A stretch of 8,375 nucleotides of DNA, from the NCBI GenBank assembly GCA_030043215.1, contig JASHYG010000193.1, positions 1 to 8,375 of the forward strand. Direction: 5' to 3'. Positions within the stretch are counted from its first letter, which is position 1. Every line of letters begins with the position of its first letter. Position numbers and translations under genes: made by a program. This document shows, piece after piece, positions 6,677 through 8,375 of the stretch. Under the pieces are notes generated by a model. That model was not told where the DNA came from. It ran no database searches and worked only from the letters and a program-made list of their open reading frames with translations. The DNA is from Gammaproteobacteria bacterium. GTDB lineage: Bacteria > Pseudomonadota > Gammaproteobacteria > Steroidobacterales > Steroidobacteraceae.

Positions 6677-6706
6677 AGGATAGCCCCGGCGCTCGGATGG
6701 CAGCAA
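6677..6706 (-). promoter_or_regulatory. Possible sigma-70 promoter of the two-component operon
   Basis: On the minus strand TTGCTG (6706-6701) and TATCCT (6682-6677) are 18 bp apart. If used, transcription would begin near 6670, placing the perfect hairpin at the very 5' end of the mRNA. The -35 matches consensus at only three positions, so this is weak. Confidence 0.2.
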
Positions 6707-6751
6707 GCTCTCCCGCGAGGCCGCCGGGCCGCTCGACTCTCATCGAATCCC

Positions 6752-7375
6752 TCAGTTCACCGGGTTGTCGATGGCGAAGAACGTCGCTTTCAGATTCCGG
6801 ACGCAGCTCGCGAACGGGCCGGAGGCGGGCTCGAGGCCGAGCTCGGCACAGGCGAGCGCCTCTCTCTGCGAGAGCTCCCGGTGCGATGCGCGGTAGAAGG
6901 ACCCGGAAGCGGGGGTGAGTCCGTAATTGGGCGGTTCCGACCCGGCTGCTGCGGCGCTCGCGGCCGCGGGAATCGGCGCCGCCTCGGCCGACTGCAGGAT
7001 GCACACGGCCAGATCGGGACTCCCGGGCTCGAGGCCCTTGGCACGGCACGCCTGCGCTGCCTGGCTCGCGGCCCGCTCGGAGTTCACGCTCGCAAGGGAG
7101 TTCGACAGGCTAAAGACACAGCCGCGGTAATGGCTGGTCCAGTTGTCGAGATTCGGGACTCCCGTATGGATGCCCCAGGTCTGGGGTTCCGCGGGATCCA
7201 ATCCCATCACATTCTGACAAATCGCGGCGACGCGGTCTGCCTGGCCGGTTCCGAGCTGGTCGGGATCGAAGGGCGCTGTCGAAGCGCAAGCGACGGTACC
7301 CATGCACACCACGACACACGGCACGACGATCGACGAAGCGTGCCGGAGAAGGGTCCGCTTGAATTGAGTCCTCAT
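6752..7375 (-). CDS. Exported Cys-repeat protein with GLxP motifs, possible lipoprotein, function unknown
   Basis: This 207-residue protein is read from the ATG at 7373-7375, which follows GGAG with a 7-base spacer; an in-frame ATG at 7388-7390 would add five residues and has poorer support. A basic N-terminus and hydrophobic stretch lead to GTVAC with Cys30. That is an imperfect lipobox (Thr at -3), so lipid anchoring is possible but the site may be an ordinary signal cleavage. The mature part contains repeated units. C110-x14-C125 holds GLEPGSP (114-120), and C176-x14-C191 holds GLEPASG (180-186). A looser unit with a longer insert has GLDP (58-61) between C53 and C86. A Cys-less remnant, GLTPASGSF, lies at 152-160. 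The paired Cys suggest disulfides in the periplasm. An Ala-rich linker separates the second unit from the remnant. I recognise the repeat style from proteobacterial hypothetical proteins but know no function. Confidence 0.78.
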   Translation of the reverse strand: MRTQFKRTLLRHASSIVVPCVVVCMGTVACASTAPFDPDQLGTGQADRVAAICQNVMGLDPAEPQTWGIHTGVPNLDNWTSHYRGCVFSLSNSLASVNSERAASQAAQACRAKGLEPGSPDLAVCILQSAEAAPIPAAASAAAAGSEPPNYGLTPASGSFYRASHRELSQREALACAELGLEPASGPFASCVRNLKATFFAIDNPVN

Positions 7376-7444
7376 CGATATTCTCCGCATAGCATTGAGG
7401 CTTGTTCCTCGTGAACATGCTAGCGGCGCGGTCCGCGCGGGCCA

Positions 7445-7460
7445 GTGAATGAAAATTCAC
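7445..7460. repeat. Inverted repeat GTGAAT-GAAA-ATTCAC between the efflux gene and the Cys-repeat gene
   Basis: A perfect 6-bp inverted repeat with a 4-base centre lies 70-85 bp upstream of the Cys-repeat protein start, in an AT-rich patch within otherwise very GC-rich DNA. Position and symmetry fit an operator for that gene. As plus-strand RNA the loop would be a GNRA-type GAAA tetraloop, but no plus-strand gene is nearby. Confidence 0.45.
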
Positions 7461-7500
7461 GCGCGGATCATCGGGGAGCGGTGCCGCGCGGGGGTGACTC

Positions 7501-7523
7501 GGCCGCCTCAGCGTGCGGCGGCC
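7501..7523 (-). terminator. Possible hairpin terminator at the end of the efflux outer-membrane gene
   Basis: GGCCGCC (7523-7517 on the minus strand) pairs perfectly with GGCGGCC (7507-7501) across a 9-base loop that contains the TGA stop. It is positioned like a terminator, but no T-run follows, so factor-independent termination is doubtful. Confidence 0.3.
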
Positions 7524-8375
7524 TGCACCGCCGCAGCGGTCTTCCAGCCTCCGCCGAGATCGGTCACGAGGCTCACGGCCGCGGTTTGCTCGGAGACGGT
7601 GATCTGCGCGAGAGACAGTCGCGCGCTGAGCGCCGAGGTCTGCGCGACGACGACGGTGGTGAAATCGACGGTGCCGGCCTTGTACTCGTTGAGCGTGAGC
7701 CGCTCGTTCTCATCCGCGGCGGCGGAATCCTCCTTGAGGATGTCGTACTGCTTCTTGTCCCAGTCGATCGCGGCGAGATCGTTCTCGACGTCCTGGAAGG
7801 CCGTGAGAATGGTCTGGAAATAGGTCGCGACCGACTGGCGATACGCTGCGCGGGCTTCGGTGACCTTCGCTTGCGTTCCGCCGAAGTTGAATATCGTGTC
7901 GGAGGCGGAGATCGCGGCCTCGCGCGTCCTGTTCACCGCTTCGAAGAGCGTTCCGAGGCTTTCCGAGAGGAAGCCGTACGAGCCGGTGAGCGTCAGCTGC
8001 GGGAAGTAATTGGCCTCCTGAACGCCGATTTCCGCATTCGCGGCGGCCACGTTGTGCTCCGCGGCCATGATGTCCGGCCGGCGCAGCAGGAGCGTGGTCG
8101 GCACGCCGGTCGGAATGCTCGGGATCGTCGTATTCCAGTCCTTGCTCGGGGCGATGTGGTAGTTGCTGGCCGGCCGGCCGACGAGCGCCGCAATGGAGTC
8201 CTCCAGCTGTGCGCGTGCCAAGCGGGCCGCGGCTTCTTGCTGCTGTGCGGAGTAGACCGATGTCTCCGCCTCGAGAACGTCGCTCTTGGCGACGGTGCCC
8301 TGCTTGTAGCGGTTGGTCGTGATCTCGAGCGTTCGCTGGAATGCCGTCACCGTGTCGTCGAGAAGCCGGGTCTCG
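7508..8375 (-). CDS. C-terminal part of a TolC/NodT-family efflux outer-membrane protein
   Basis: 288 residues are visible; the frame is open to the right edge, so the N-terminus (signal peptide, probable lipobox and first helices) is missing. A GTG at 8350 is internal, because the preceding residues ETRLLDDT match the family. These proteins form a trimeric channel-tunnel that joins an RND pump and its adaptor to the outside. The visible blocks are NRYKQGTVAKSDVLEAET (about 21-38), the family signature LLLRRPDI (95-102) followed by AANAEIGVQEANYFPQLTL (about 111-129), the barrel strand IFNFGG (161-166), the helix QTILTAFQDVENDLAA (187-202), the second-half repeat ERLTLNEYKAGTVD (224-237) and the end motif LGGGW (273-277). 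The repeated helix pattern NRYxxGTV / NEYxxGTV reflects the known internal duplication. The pump and adaptor genes are probably upstream, beyond the right edge. Substrate unknown. Confidence 0.92.
   Translation of the reverse strand, partial: ETRLLDDTVTAFQRTLEITTNRYKQGTVAKSDVLEAETSVYSAQQQEAAARLARAQLEDSIAALVGRPASNYHIAPSKDWNTTIPSIPTGVPTTLLLRRPDIMAAEHNVAAANAEIGVQEANYFPQLTLTGSYGFLSESLGTLFEAVNRTREAAISASDTIFNFGGTQAKVTEARAAYRQSVATYFQTILTAFQDVENDLAAIDWDKKQYDILKEDSAAADENERLTLNEYKAGTVDFTTVVVAQTSALSARLSLAQITVSEQTAAVSLVTDLGGGWKTAAAVQAAAR

Noticed and set aside
6395..7414. 339-codon plus-strand frame spanning the regulator, the gap and the Cys-repeat gene
   Set aside because: It crosses several features on the other strand, including the hairpin, and shows no protein-like pattern.

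Overview
The window is GC-rich DNA with closely packed genes from a Gram-negative bacterium, most likely a member of the Proteobacteria. The evidence is an outer-membrane porin-like barrel ending in Phe, a NodT/OprM-type efflux outer-membrane protein, a periplasmic sulfate-binding protein and an OmpR/EnvZ-type two-component system. I cannot place it more precisely from sequence alone. There are no RNA genes, insertion sequences, CRISPR arrays or phage genes, and no gap between genes exceeds about 210 bp.

Left part, plus strand (1-1558): the 3' end of a gene for a small, apparently exported protein of unknown function, then a complete periplasmic sulfate-binding protein (sbp type). The sbp gene has no transporter permease or ATPase genes beside it here. 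Its upstream region carries a 15-bp direct repeat that may be an operator.

Middle part, all minus strand (1545-6594): transcription order is response regulator, sensor kinase, porin-like barrel, then an FAD/NAD(P)-binding protein of the NAD_binding_9 type. Regulator and kinase overlap by 11 bp and are surely one operon. The porin follows after a 208-bp gap and the FAD protein after a further 158 bp. The FAD gene converges on sbp and overlaps its end by 14 bp. The two-component system may control the porin, but only the arrangement suggests this.

Right part, minus strand (6752-8375): a small exported, possibly lipid-anchored protein built from repeated Cys-(x14)-Cys units containing a GLxP core, then the C-terminal 288 residues of a TolC/NodT-family efflux outer-membrane protein whose start lies beyond the right edge.

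The most notable non-coding signal is a series of strong hairpins just upstream of minus-strand genes. In two cases (the porin and the FAD protein) the ribosome-binding site lies in the 3' arm of the stem, which would allow translational control. A third perfect hairpin lies in the leader of the two-component operon. None has a U-tract, so none is a textbook intrinsic terminator. I see no clearly new multi-gene system; the candidates worth checking are the hairpin leaders, the Cys-repeat protein and the sbp upstream repeat.
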